A stretch of DNA of 39,214 nucleotides from Rhizobium sp. ASV20 (GCF_016429015.1 NZ_JAELTU010000060.1:1-39214); one strand, 5' to 3'. Positions 16,874 to 25,419 are shown, counted from the first letter of the stretch. Notes: generated from the letters alone by a model not told the origin. A program made the numbers and translations.

Positions 16874-18571
16874 TCAGCCGATCAGCATGAACTTGTCGAC
16901 ATCGACAAGGCCTCTGTCCGATATCTTCAGATGCGGGATGACGGGCAGGGGCAGGAAGGCGAGCTGCAGGAAAGGCTCTTCCAACGTGGCGCCGAGGGCA
17001 TAGGCTGCCTGACGCAAATGGTGCAGCGTATCGCGCACGCTTTCATATGGCTCGAGGCTCATCAGGCCGGCGATCGGCAGAGCGATCTCGCCGGTCACGA
17101 CGCCATCCGCGACGACGACAAAGCCGCCGTTGATGTCGCTCAGGCGATTGGCGGCGAGCGCCATGTCATCCTCGCTCACGCCGACGACGCAGATGTTATG
17201 GCTGTCATGGCCGACCGTCGAGGCGATCGCGCCCTTCTTCAGCCCGAAACCCTGGACGAAACCGTTGGCGTGGTTGCCGTTCTTGCCGTGCCGCTCGATG
17301 ACGGCGACCTTGATGACATCATTGCCCAGATCGATATCCGTCTGGTTGCCTTTGGTGGGCAGGCGATAACGGCGATGTTCCGTGATGATCTTGCCAGGCA
17401 TGACGCCGATGACCGAGCTCTCGCCTTCTGTGGCAGGCACGCCGAACGCGGCGGCGTTGATCGGGCGGGCCTTGACGCTGTCGAGGCCGACCGGTGCGAC
17501 AGGCTTGCGGGTGGCGAAGAGTTCAGCGGTGACATGGCGTCCGGCCGAGAAAACCATCTCTGCCTTGCAATTCTCGAGACTGTCGATAACGACGAGATCG
17601 GCTCGCCAGCCGGGCGCCACCAAGCCGCGATCGCGCAGGCCGAAGGCGCGGGCTGCTGAGATGGAGGCGGCGCGATAGATCGCGAGCGGCTGGATGCCAT
17701 GCGCGATCGCTGTGCGGATCATGTAGTCGAGATGGCCTTGCTCGGCGATATCCAGCGGATTGCGGTCGTCGGTACAGAGTGCGAGGTGCGGCGACAGGCG
17801 CTCGGTGATGATGGGCATCAGCGCGTGCAGGTCCTTGGAGACCGAGCCTTCGCGCACCAGCACATGCATGCCCTTGCGGATCTTCTCCAGCGCCTCTTCT
17901 GCCGTTGTCGATTCATGTTCCGTTCGGATGCCTGCAGAGAGATAGCCGTTGAGGTCGTTGCCGCGCAGCAGCGGCGCGTGACCGTCGATATGGCCGCCCT
18001 GGAAGGCTTCGAGCTTCGCCATGCAGACGGGATCCTTGTGGACCACGCCGGGGAAATTCATGAACTCGGCAAGGCCGATCACCTGCGGATGATTGCGGAA
18101 TGGCAGCAACGTTTCGATCGGCAGGTCCGCGCCGGAGGTTTCGAGATGCGTTGCCGGCACGCAAGAGGAGAGCTGGACGCGGATATCCATGATGGTTTCG
18201 AGGGAGGAATCCAGGAAGTATTGGATACCTTCCGTGCCCAGCACGTTGGCAATTTCATGCGGATCGCAGATCACGGTCGTGACGCCGTAGGGCAGGACAC
18301 AGCGATCGAACTCATGCGGCGTTACCAGCGAGGATTCGATATGCAGATGTGTATCGATGAAGCCCGGCACGACGATGCGGCCGGAAATGTCGATTTCCTG
18401 GCGACCTTTATAGTCGCCGCAGGTGCCGACAACGCGGTCGCCACAAATAGCGATGTCCGAAGCGACCAGCTCTCCCGTCACCAGATCGAAGAACTGCCCG
18501 TTCTTCAGCACGATGTCCGCAGGCTCGCGGCCGACGCCCTGGTCGATATAGCGTTCGAGTTTGGTGGTCAT
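16874..18571 (-). CDS. ade: Adenine deaminase
   Basis: An amidohydrolase-superfamily enzyme converting adenine to hypoxanthine and ammonia in purine salvage. From ATG 18571 it is 565 residues, the usual length. Motifs include GRIVVPGFIDTHLHIESS (metal-binding His75 and His77), CDPHEIANVLG, GHAPLL, the LCTDDR segment with the catalytic Asp pair, and the C-terminal GHDSHNICVVG motif specific to adenine deaminases. GAGGGA before ATG 18571 supports this start over 18586. The gene is convergent with the glucosidase with no spacer, and follows an omega-transaminase gene on the same strand across about 95 bp. Confidence 0.95.
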   Translation of the reverse strand: MTTKLERYIDQGVGREPADIVLKNGQFFDLVTGELVASDIAICGDRVVGTCGDYKGRQEIDISGRIVVPGFIDTHLHIESSLVTPHEFDRCVLPYGVTTVICDPHEIANVLGTEGIQYFLDSSLETIMDIRVQLSSCVPATHLETSGADLPIETLLPFRNHPQVIGLAEFMNFPGVVHKDPVCMAKLEAFQGGHIDGHAPLLRGNDLNGYLSAGIRTEHESTTAEEALEKIRKGMHVLVREGSVSKDLHALMPIITERLSPHLALCTDDRNPLDIAEQGHLDYMIRTAIAHGIQPLAIYRAASISAARAFGLRDRGLVAPGWRADLVVIDSLENCKAEMVFSAGRHVTAELFATRKPVAPVGLDSVKARPINAAAFGVPATEGESSVIGVMPGKIITEHRRYRLPTKGNQTDIDLGNDVIKVAVIERHGKNGNHANGFVQGFGLKKGAIASTVGHDSHNICVVGVSEDDMALAANRLSDINGGFVVVADGVVTGEIALPIAGLMSLEPYESVRDTLHHLRQAAYALGATLEEPFLQLAFLPLPVIPHLKISDRGLVDVDKFMLIG

Positions 18572-18664
18572 GTTCGTCCCTCGCATATGGATCGCCCCTC
18601 ATGCCGGCTCTTCTGCGGAAGCAAAAGGAGGCATGAGGGGCGCAGTTGTTTTCGAGCTTATGCT

Positions 18665-19993
18665 TTAGATATTATTCTGCAAGATCTCGCGGAGCTTGCC
18701 GAACAGCTCGTCGATATGGTGCTTCTCGATGATCAGCGGCGGCGAGAGAGCGATGATGTCGCCGGTGGTGCGGATCAACAGGCCCTTTTCGTAGGCCTTG
18801 AGGAAGGCCGTGAAGGCGCGTTTGGTGGGTTCGCCGGCGATCGGATCGAGCTCGATGGCACCAATCAGGCCGGTGTTTCTGATGTCGATGACGTTCGGGC
18901 AATCCTTGAGGGAGTGCAGGGCATCGGCCCAGTAGTCGGAGAGCTCGGCTGCGCGTGTGAGCAGGCCTTCTTCCTTGTAGGTGTCGAGCGTTGCGAGCGC
19001 GGCAGCAGACGCGATCGGGTTACCGGAATAGGTGTAACCGTGGAAGAACTCGATCATGTGCTCGGGTCCTTGCATGAAGGCGTCATGGATTTCCGAAGTG
19101 ACGAAGACCGCACCCATCGGGATGACACCGTTGGTCAGGCCCTTCGCCGTGGTGATCATGTCCGGCTTCACATCGTAATATTGCGCGGCAAAGGGGGTGC
19201 CGAGGCGACCGAAGCCGGTGATGACTTCGTCGAAAATCAACAAGATGCCGTGCTTGGTGCAGATTTCGCGCAGCTTCTGCAGATAGCCCTTTGGTGGGAT
19301 GAGGACGCCGGTGGAGCCGGCAACGGGCTCAACGATGACGGCCGCGATGGTCGAGGCATCATGCAGGGTGACGATACGCTCCAGTTCGCTGGCAATATCG
19401 CCGCCATGCTCGGGCTCGCCGCGCGTGAAGGCATTCTTGCCGGGAAGGTGGGTGTGCGGCATGTGATCGACGCCGGTCAGCAGCGTGCCGAACATCTTGC
19501 GGTTGGTGACGATGCCGCCAACGGAGATACCGCCGAAATTGACGCCATGGTAGCCGCGCTCGCGGCCGATGAGGCGGAAGCGCGAGCCGTTGCCCTTCAC
19601 GCGATGATAGGCAAGCGCGATCTTGAGGGCCGTCTCGACCGATTCAGAACCGGAATTGGTGTAGAGAACGTGGTCCAGCCCTTCGGGGGCGATATCGACC
19701 AGCCGGTTTGCCAACTCGAAGGCTTTCGGGTGACCGAGCTGAAAGGCAGGAGCGTAGTCGAGCTCGCCGGCCTGCTGGGCAATGGCTTCGGTGATCTTCG
19801 GCCGGCAGTGTCCCGCGTTCACACACCACAGTCCCGCAGTTCCATCCAGCACCTGACGACCGTCATGGGTGGTGTAGTACATGTCCTTTGCGCCGACGAA
19901 GAGCCTTGGCTCCTTCTTGAACTGGCGGTTGGCCGTAAACGGCATCCAGAAGGCGCGCAAATCGTTGGGGGTGGCATTCAAACGGTCCGACAT
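18665..19993 (-). CDS. Class III aminotransferase, omega-amino acid (beta-alanine):pyruvate transaminase type
   Basis: A 442-residue PLP-dependent enzyme of fold type I, class III. Visible features: WMPFTANRQF at the N-terminus (substrate entry region of omega-transaminases), TNSGSESVETALK (phosphate-binding, 112-124), the PLP Asp255 in IFDEVITGFGR and the Schiff-base Lys284 in TTAKGLTNG. It likely transfers the amino group of beta-alanine or another omega-amino acid to pyruvate, linking pyrimidine or polyamine breakdown to central metabolism. The exact amine donor is not decidable by eye. GGAG seven bases before ATG 19993 supports the start. It may share a transcript with the ade gene downstream. 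Confidence 0.9.
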   Translation of the reverse strand: MSDRLNATPNDLRAFWMPFTANRQFKKEPRLFVGAKDMYYTTHDGRQVLDGTAGLWCVNAGHCRPKITEAIAQQAGELDYAPAFQLGHPKAFELANRLVDIAPEGLDHVLYTNSGSESVETALKIALAYHRVKGNGSRFRLIGRERGYHGVNFGGISVGGIVTNRKMFGTLLTGVDHMPHTHLPGKNAFTRGEPEHGGDIASELERIVTLHDASTIAAVIVEPVAGSTGVLIPPKGYLQKLREICTKHGILLIFDEVITGFGRLGTPFAAQYYDVKPDMITTAKGLTNGVIPMGAVFVTSEIHDAFMQGPEHMIEFFHGYTYSGNPIASAAALATLDTYKEEGLLTRAAELSDYWADALHSLKDCPNVIDIRNTGLIGAIELDPIAGEPTKRAFTAFLKAYEKGLLIRTTGDIIALSPPLIIEKHHIDELFGKLREILQNNI

Positions 19994-20221
19994 GCTGTTC
20001 TCCAATGGCCATTCGGGGGCCATTTCCCGTCCGCGACGCTGCGCCGCGCGATTATATTTACTGCTTGGTCAAATTATCAGCCGACCTTTTGGCGTCAAGG
20101 CAAAGATGGCATCGGGGGAGGTGGTCCGACGTGAAGGGCTGTGTCCGCGCGGCCATACCGGCCGCTGAGATTGATCTTGGCGCCGTGAGGGTTGTCGCCC
20201 GGTGGAATGAAAAAGCATCTG
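19994..20221. other. Intergenic region, promoter side of the transaminase
   Basis: No convincing gene. The part next to the transaminase is relatively AT-rich (TATATTTACTGC and TTGGTCAAATTATCAG around 20053-20082) and probably holds its promoter. A GC hairpin, GCGGCC/GGCCGC with a five-base loop, lies at 20149-20165. Short open frames here lack ribosome binding sites. Confidence 0.4.
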
Positions 20222-20257
20222 GAAAAGAAAAGGCCGGCAAATCAGAGATTTGCCGGC
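20222..20257 (-). terminator. Rho-independent terminator of the NolR-like gene
   Basis: GCCGGCAAATC/GATTTGCCGGC is a perfect 11-bp stem with a three-base loop, followed on the minus strand by CTTTTCTTTTCC. It lies 103 bases past the stop of the ArsR-family gene, leaving a roughly 100-base 3' untranslated region. Confidence 0.85.
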
Positions 20258-20359
20258 TGCAGCAGTCAAACTTGTGGTGATGAAAGCAAGTCGATCTTCA
20301 GGGTATGAAGTGTCCCCTATAGGACCGTTCGCCGGCAAACCTGGAGCCTATTTCAGCTC

Positions 20360-20677
20360 TTAAGCAGCCGATCTACTTTTTTCAGGTTCGCAATAAATAT
20401 CTTCCAGCGTTTCGAGAACTCGAATGACCGATTCCGAAGTGCTGGAGTAGTAAATCGTCTGAGCATCACGACGCGTCTTTACCAGCTTCTGAGCGCGCAG
20501 CTTAGAAAGATGCTGGGAAAGTGCCGACTGGCTCAAGCCGACCTGATTGGCCAAAACGCCAACAGGAACTTCGCCTTTCACAAGGCTGCAAAGGATCAAA
20601 AGGCGCTTTGGGTTCGCCATTGCTGATAATAATGCTGCCGCAACATTAGAATGTTCGGCCAAATTCATTGTCTTCAT
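20360..20677 (-). CDS. ArsR-family winged-helix repressor, NolR-like
   Basis: A 105-residue ArsR/SmtB-type regulator. The core SAMANPKRLLIL, then VGLSQSALSQHLSKLRAQ and TRRDAQTIYYSS, is almost identical to my memory of rhizobial NolR, which represses core nod genes and itself. The protein lacks the longer N- and C-terminal tails of Sinorhizobium NolR. The ArsR metal-binding ELCVCDL motif is absent, so metal sensing is unlikely. A sequence fitting the NolR consensus (A/T)TTAG-N9-A(T/A) overlaps the ribosome binding site, which would allow autorepression. A NolR paralogue is the main alternative. A terminator lies 100 bases downstream. Confidence 0.88.
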   Translation of the reverse strand: MKTMNLAEHSNVAAALLSAMANPKRLLILCSLVKGEVPVGVLANQVGLSQSALSQHLSKLRAQKLVKTRRDAQTIYYSSTSESVIRVLETLEDIYCEPEKSRSAA

Positions 20678-20678
20678 G

Positions 20679-20694
20679 TTTTAATCTTCCTAAT
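20679..20694 (-). promoter_or_regulatory. NolR-type box over the ribosome binding site of the NolR-like gene
   Basis: On the minus strand ATTAG-GAAGATTAA-AA matches (A/T)TTAG-N9-A(T/A). It includes the AGGAAG Shine-Dalgarno sequence and ends just before the ATG. The consensus is loose, so chance cannot be excluded. Confidence 0.45.
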
Positions 20695-20779
20695 GCGGAG
20701 CGCACATCAGAAATTGTGCTATTTCCAAGCCGGTATCAAACCGATAAGCAACAATACCAAGAGCGGGCAAAGATTGTAT

Positions 20780-20798
20780 ATACCTAAATTTAAGGTAT
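20780..20798. promoter_or_regulatory. AT-rich inverted repeat upstream of the NolR-like gene
   Basis: ATACCT-AAATTTA-AGGTAT, a 19-bp inverted repeat about 100 bp before the start codon. ArsR-family dimers bind such AT-rich dyads, so this is a second candidate operator. Confidence 0.45.
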
Positions 20799-20883
20799 CG
20801 GGTATGCTGTTTTAGATATGTATGTATGACTGTCGAACGACGGCGCAAAGAGCGCCGAAGAGCGTTTTCGGTACACTAATTTA

Positions 20884-20938
20884 CCCAAAATAGGTCGTTT
20901 ATGGTCATTTCCGGGCCATAAATAAGCCGATTTTTGGG
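20884..20938. other. Long imperfect hairpin in the 369-bp gap between the NolR-like and PNPOx-like genes
   Basis: CCCAAAA (20884-20890) faces TTTTGGG (20932-20938), and inside them TTTATGG (20898-20904) pairs with CCATAAA (20916-20922), giving a two-part stem. Just left is a smaller hairpin, CGGCGC/GCGCCG, near 20842-20858. No gene is seen in this gap; it may hold a small RNA or regulatory structure, or be an old palindromic repeat. Confidence 0.4.
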
Positions 20939-21046
20939 AGCGGCGCGTGAAACCATACCAATAATGGTCGCTACCACCTCCGGCTGTCCAGCTACTAATT
21001 CTCGCACTATTGTATGGTCTTACTGCTGTAGCAAATTGTTTTCAGC

Positions 21047-21538
21047 TTAAAGAATCATGACGTCCTGCGCGGACAGAATGTAGGCCCGTCCGAAGCCGCC
21101 GTTCAGACTGGCATCGAGTGGCACAAGCCTAAAGAAGCAGAAGTCCGGGAAGTCGATATAGAGCTTGGATTTCGGATGACGTTCGAGGAAGAGTCCGCGA
21201 ATGCGCTCGTGCATATCGCCTTGCCGATCAACGCGTTCTGCGCTGCATCGCACGGTCAGGCGAGGATGGGCGAGGGGGTCGCCCTTGCCCGGTTCACCGA
21301 ATAGCATCGAGGCGCGCGGATCCTTCATCAACGCTTTCGTATGGGCTGAAAGGCCGGACACGAGAATGACCGGAGCACCGTCTGAATCCATGGCAGTCAG
21401 AACGCGGCTGACGTAGGGGAAGCCGGTATCCGGATCGATGACCGCCAGGGCTGCATGTGCCGCCATGTGCATGAGATCGCGCGCCAGCTTGCGCGCGTCC
21501 TCGTCCGTTTCCCTGATCACCGATGGTTTATCGTTCAT
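21047..21538 (-). CDS. Pyridoxamine 5'-phosphate oxidase-like FMN-binding protein (HugZ-like)
   Basis: A 163-residue split-barrel flavoprotein: residues about 18-130 carry AHAALAVIDPDTGFPYVSRV, then PVILVSGLSAHTKALMKDPRASMLFGEPGKGDPLAHPRLTV. This matches the PNPOx-like fold of the HugZ/HutZ family, some of which degrade heme. The C-terminal DUF2470 domain and heme-ligand region of full-length HugZ are missing, so heme oxygenase activity is uncertain. Vitamin B6 synthesis (PdxH) is not supported by motifs. GGAG before ATG 21538 supports the start over 21550. It lies 36 bp downstream of choV on the same strand and may be co-transcribed with the choline operon. Confidence 0.8.
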   Translation of the reverse strand: MNDKPSVIRETDEDARKLARDLMHMAAHAALAVIDPDTGFPYVSRVLTAMDSDGAPVILVSGLSAHTKALMKDPRASMLFGEPGKGDPLAHPRLTVRCSAERVDRQGDMHERIRGLFLERHPKSKLYIDFPDFCFFRLVPLDASLNGGFGRAYILSAQDVMIL

Positions 21539-21574
21539 TAACTGCTCCATGAATTGAAGAGCAGTCGCGAACGA

Positions 21575-22624
21575 CTACTCCCTTCGACGGTGGCTGGTGA
21601 GGCCAGCCACCACGTCTTGCGCCGAGATCGTTCCGATAATCGTACCGTTGTCAACCACGCCGATGTTTCCCGGCTGGCGTGTGAGCGCATCGAGAATATC
21701 GACAAGCGGTGTAGCGGCGGTTGCCGTAGCCGTGACGGAACCGGCATTGGCGGAATGTCCGACGCCCTGCTGCATCACATCTCGTGCCGTCAGCATGCTG
21801 ATCGGATTCATGTGTTGCACGAAGTCGGCCACATATTGATCGGCCGGGTTCTTGACGATCTCCTGCGGGGTGCCGCACTGGATGATGTGGCCGCTCTCCA
21901 TGATGGCGATGCGGTTGCCGATGCGAAATGCCTCGTCCAGATCGTGGCTGACGAACAAGATGGTGCGTTTCAGGCGGCGCTGGAATTCCAGCAGTTCGTC
22001 TTGGAGACGTGTGCGGATCAAGGGGTCAAGCGCGGAGAACGGTTCATCCATGAGGAGAATCGGCGCGCCGGTGGCGAAAGCACGCGCCAGGCCGACACGC
22101 TGCTGCATGCCGCCTGAAAGCTCGTTGACCTTGCGGTTTGCCCATTGCGTGAGATTGACGAGTTCGAGCTGTTCGCCGACGCGTTTCTTCCGTTCTGCTT
22201 CGGGAACGCCGGCAAGTTCAAGGCCGAAGCCCACGTTGTCGGCCACGGTTCGCCACGGCAGCAGCGCAAACTGCTGGAACACCATGGAGACCGTGTGCAT
22301 GCGCAGATCGCGCAGCGTCTTCGGATTGCAGGAATAAGGATTGACCGGGCCGGTCTTGGTATTGACGACGACGTCACCGCGAACGACGGGCGCAAGGCCG
22401 TTGACAGCGCGCAGCAGCGTCGACTTGCCGGAGCCGGAAAGGCCCATCAGTACGAGGATCTCACCCTCCTCAATTTCCAGCGAGGCATTGGCGACACCGA
22501 GCACCATGCCCGTGGACTTGCCGATGTCGTCGCGCGACTTGCCTTCGTCGACGAGTTTCAATGCGGCATCGGGACGATCGCCGAAGATGATGCTGACATT
22601 CTTGAACGAGACAGCGGTGGTCAT
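21575..22624 (-). CDS. choV: Choline ABC transporter ATP-binding protein ChoV
   Basis: The ATPase of the high-affinity choline importer, 349 residues as in Sinorhizobium ChoV. It has the quaternary-amine transporter N-terminal extension, Walker A GLSGSGKST (61-69), Q-loop MVFQQFALLPWRT, signature LSGGMQQRV (169-177), Walker B LLMDEP (190-195) and H-loop VSHDLDEA. The C-terminal ~70 residues (NPISMLTARDVMQQG ... IGVVDNGTIIGTISAQDVV) are a partial CBS-like region, as in ProV/OpuAA, which can sense ionic strength or nucleotides. Its ATG overlaps the choW stop by 4 bp. Confidence 0.95.
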   Translation of the reverse strand: MTTAVSFKNVSIIFGDRPDAALKLVDEGKSRDDIGKSTGMVLGVANASLEIEEGEILVLMGLSGSGKSTLLRAVNGLAPVVRGDVVVNTKTGPVNPYSCNPKTLRDLRMHTVSMVFQQFALLPWRTVADNVGFGLELAGVPEAERKKRVGEQLELVNLTQWANRKVNELSGGMQQRVGLARAFATGAPILLMDEPFSALDPLIRTRLQDELLEFQRRLKRTILFVSHDLDEAFRIGNRIAIMESGHIIQCGTPQEIVKNPADQYVADFVQHMNPISMLTARDVMQQGVGHSANAGSVTATATAATPLVDILDALTRQPGNIGVVDNGTIIGTISAQDVVAGLTSHRRRE

Positions 22625-23478
22625 GAGCGATCTCCTTCGCCAGGGGCGCGGAACATGCGGTCGAGGATGATCGCCAGAATGACGATGCAGGCGCCGGAGT
22701 CGAAGCTCTTGGCGACATTGACGCTATTCAGCGCGCGCAGGACCGGGACGCCGAGACCCGGAGCGCCGACGAGGGCGGCAATCGATACCATCGAGAGAGA
22801 CAGCATGATGGTCTGCGTCAGGCCGGCCATGATCTGCGGCATGGCAAAGGGCAGCTCGACCTTGCGAAGCACCTGCCGTGGTGTGGCGCCGAACGACTCC
22901 GCCGCTTCTACCAGCGAAGGGGGTGTCGAGATGATGCCGAGCCGGGTCATGCGGATCGGGGCGGGAATAGCGAAGACGACTGTCGCGACGAGGCCGGGCA
23001 CCATGCCGAGGCCGAGGAGGATCATAGCCGGCACCAGATAGACGAAGGTCGGAATGGTCTGCATCAGGTCGAGGATCGGTCGCATGAAGGCGAAAAGCCA
23101 GGGGCGTCGCGCCGCCGCGATGCCGAGAGGTACGCCGACAAGCATGCTGACGAAGGTGGAAGCCAGCACCAGAGCCAGCGTCTCCGTCGTTTCCTTCCAA
23201 TATCCCTGGTTTATGGTGATGAGGAGGCCGATGAAGGTAAGGGCCGTGACCCCGATGCTTCGGCGCATCCCGTAGGCAACGGCGGCAAAAACGACGACGA
23301 CGATCAGCGGATGCGGCGCTTGCAATAAGAAGAGCAACGCGTTGATCACATGCGCGACGATGAAGGAAAGGCCGTCGAAGAACCATGTGACGTTTGTCGT
23401 CAGCCAGTCCACGACGGCTTTGGCCCATGGCCCGATGGGGAGGCGGTAATCGGTTAACCAGTTCACGTCTTTGCCCAC
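22621..23478 (-). CDS. choW: Choline ABC transporter permease ChoW
   Basis: Inner-membrane permease, up to 285 residues, with about six hydrophobic segments and the ProW/OpuAB-type core: GYWKETTETLALVLASTFVSMLVGVPLGI, DLMQTIPTFVYLVPAMILLG and the ATPase-coupling loop PSLVEAAESFGATPRQVLRKVELP. Start choice is uncertain: GTG 23478 opens the frame and GTG 23466 is an alternative; neither has a strong ribosome binding site. It follows choX after 168 bp that contain a stem-loop, and overlaps choV. Confidence 0.93.
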   Translation of the reverse strand: MGKDVNWLTDYRLPIGPWAKAVVDWLTTNVTWFFDGLSFIVAHVINALLFLLQAPHPLIVVVVFAAVAYGMRRSIGVTALTFIGLLITINQGYWKETTETLALVLASTFVSMLVGVPLGIAAARRPWLFAFMRPILDLMQTIPTFVYLVPAMILLGLGMVPGLVATVVFAIPAPIRMTRLGIISTPPSLVEAAESFGATPRQVLRKVELPFAMPQIMAGLTQTIMLSLSMVSIAALVGAPGLGVPVLRALNSVNVAKSFDSGACIVILAIILDRMFRAPGEGDRS

Positions 23479-23611
23479 GATTGGGGGCGGCTGTTCCGAT
23501 GCAATTTTATATTTCGGAAGTTGCCACCGAAGAATAACGGTCTGTCACGCCACTCGGACCTCGTCCTGGTGGTGGCGGAACGCGAAGGAAGCAGTCCGTC
23601 TCTGGAAGAGA

Positions 23612-23634
23612 AAGGGGCGGTTTTGCCGCCCCTT
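23612..23634 (-). terminator. Stem-loop between choX and choW (partial terminator or mRNA stabiliser)
   Basis: AAGGGGCGG/CCGCCCCTT, nine perfect pairs around five bases, 13 bases after the choX stop and followed on the minus strand by TCTCTTCC. It would favour choX expression over choWV, as commonly seen after binding-protein genes. Confidence 0.7.
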
Positions 23635-23646
23635 GATCTGCCGATG

Positions 23647-24603
23647 CTACAGGCCAAGCTTGGACTTGACCGCTGCCAGGCCGTCGCCACCATCCTTGGT
23701 GGTGACGCCGGCGAGCCAGGGAGTGACCGCTGCCGGATTGGCTTTCAGCCATTCCGTCGCTGCGGCTTCCGGTTCCTTGCCGTCGTTCAGGATCTTGCCC
23801 ATGATTTCGTTTTCCATCGGCAGCGAGAAGACGAGATTCTTGACGAAGGCGCCGACATTCGGGCACTGCTGCAGGTAGCCGGCCCGCACGTTGGTATAGA
23901 CCGTCGCGCCGCCATAGTTCGGGCCGAAGACATCATCGCCGCCGGACAGATAGGTCATCTTGTAGGTGGTGTTCATCGGATGCGGAGCCCAGCCGAGGAA
24001 GATGATCGGCTTGCCTTCCTTGTCGGCGCGGGAAACCTGCGCCAGCATGCCCTGCTCGGAGGATTCGACCACTTCGAAGCCCTTGAGGCCGAAGGTGTTC
24101 TTGTCGACCATGTCGATGATCAGGCGGTTGCCGTCATTGCCCGGCTCGATGCCGTAGATCTTGCCGTCGAGATCATCCTTGTGGGCGGCGATATCCTTGA
24201 AGTCCTTGATGCCGAGGGCGGCACCCTTTTCGTTCGTCGCCAGCGTGTATTTTGCGCCCTCGAGGTTGGGGCGGACTGTTTCGACCGACTTGTCTTCTGC
24301 GAACGGCTTGATGTTTTCAGCCATGGACGGCATCCAGTTGCCGAGGAAGACGTCGATGTCCTTGTTCTTGAGGGACTGATAGGTCACCGGCACGGCGAGG
24401 ACCTTGACGTCGGTGTCATAGCCCAGCGCCTTCAGGAGAACCGAGGCGGTCGCGGTGGTGGAGGTGATATCGGTCCAGCCGACATCGGCGAAATGCACAG
24501 TGCTACAGCTTGCCGGTTCGGCAGCGGAGGCAGCGGTGGTGGTCAGTGTCAGGGCCGAAAGAGCTGAAGCGAAAGCGACTGCGGTAAGGGTCATTTTTAT
24601 CAT
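23647..24603 (-). CDS. choX: Choline-binding periplasmic protein ChoX
   Basis: The solute receptor for choline (and weakly acetylcholine), 318 residues from ATG 24603 with GGGAG seven bases upstream. A signal peptide ends near AASA-AE. Known Sinorhizobium ChoX ligand residues are at the same numbers: the aromatic cage Trp43, Trp90, Tyr119 and Trp205, with Asp45 (GWTD) and Asn156 (EPGND). This agreement supports both the assignment and the start. Choline taken up here can be oxidised to glycine betaine (bet genes, not in the window) as osmoprotectant or carbon and nitrogen source. Confidence 0.96.
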   Translation of the reverse strand: MIKMTLTAVAFASALSALTLTTTAASAAEPASCSTVHFADVGWTDITSTTATASVLLKALGYDTDVKVLAVPVTYQSLKNKDIDVFLGNWMPSMAENIKPFAEDKSVETVRPNLEGAKYTLATNEKGAALGIKDFKDIAAHKDDLDGKIYGIEPGNDGNRLIIDMVDKNTFGLKGFEVVESSEQGMLAQVSRADKEGKPIIFLGWAPHPMNTTYKMTYLSGGDDVFGPNYGGATVYTNVRAGYLQQCPNVGAFVKNLVFSLPMENEIMGKILNDGKEPEAAATEWLKANPAAVTPWLAGVTTKDGGDGLAAVKSKLGL

Positions 24604-24837
24604 TGCGTGACTCCCAGTGTAACGTTCCCAAGCAACCATCAATAACTGACATTTTCAAGCGACTACAGTGTATTTGCGCCGGTTTGAGGGGGCTGATTGC
24701 GACGCCGGTATTTTTCTGTGCGAGCGTTGCCAGGGCTTTGCAGGCGAACCGGGAAGGCTTCTGAATCCTGTGGTTTTCTTCGGGGATATCTTTTCTTCTC
24801 GCCTCGCAGCACCCATGAAGCATTCAAGGAGAATGTC

Positions 24838-25419
24838 ATGGCCAAGCTCTATTTTCACTATTCGACGATGAATGCCGGCAAGTCGACGATGTTACTGCAG
24901 GCGGCCTATAACTATCAGGAGCGCGGCATGCGCACCGCCGCCTTCATCGCCGCCTTGGATGACCGTGCCGGACGCGGCAAGATCGCCTCGCGTATCGGCT
25001 TGACGATGGACGCCATACCCTTCGGCACCAATGACGATCTCTATTCCATGATCGAAGACATGCATGCGAGCGAGCCATTGAATTGTGTCTTCGTCGACGA
25101 AGCACAATTCCTGTCGCGGGAGCAGGTGTGGCAGCTCGCTCATATCGTCGACCGGCTTGGCTTGCCTGTCATGGCCTACGGGTTGCGCACGGATTTTCAT
25201 GGAAGACTGTTCCCTGGGTCGCAGGAGCTGTTGACCATCGCAGACGAGTTGCGGGAAGTGCGCACGATCTGCCATTGCGGACGCAAGGCGACGATGGTCG
25301 TGCGGCTCGATGCTGCGGGCGAGGTCGTGCGCGAGGGCGCGCAGATCGAGATCGGCGGCAGCGACAAATATGTCTCGCTTTGCCGCCGTCATTGGGAGGA
25401 GGCGATATCGGGCGAATAA
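24838..25419 (+). CDS. tdk: Thymidine kinase (type II)
   Basis: Phosphorylates thymidine to dTMP in salvage. The 193-residue product has the P-loop STMNAGKST (9-17), the Walker-B-like VFVDEAQFL (about 85-92), the FHGRLFPGS lasso region and a zinc site formed by CHCG (near 145) and the C-x-x-H of LCRRHW near the C-terminus. AAGGAG eight bases before ATG 24838 fixes the start. It is divergent from choX, with a shared 234-bp upstream region in which I see no clear operator. Many bacteria lack tdk, so its presence is informative about thymidine uptake. Confidence 0.96.
   Translation: MAKLYFHYSTMNAGKSTMLLQAAYNYQERGMRTAAFIAALDDRAGRGKIASRIGLTMDAIPFGTNDDLYSMIEDMHASEPLNCVFVDEAQFLSREQVWQLAHIVDRLGLPVMAYGLRTDFHGRLFPGSQELLTIADELREVRTICHCGRKATMVVRLDAAGEVVREGAQIEIGGSDKYVSLCRRHWEEAISGE

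Noticed and set aside
17699..20134. 811-codon open frame on the plus strand
   Set aside because: It runs antisense through ade and the transaminase, whose motifs are intact. GC-rich codon bias keeps this frame open; its translation has no recognisable domain.
20005..20338. Short frames on both strands between the transaminase and NolR-like genes
   Set aside because: They cross the perfect 11-bp terminator stem and lack ribosome binding sites.
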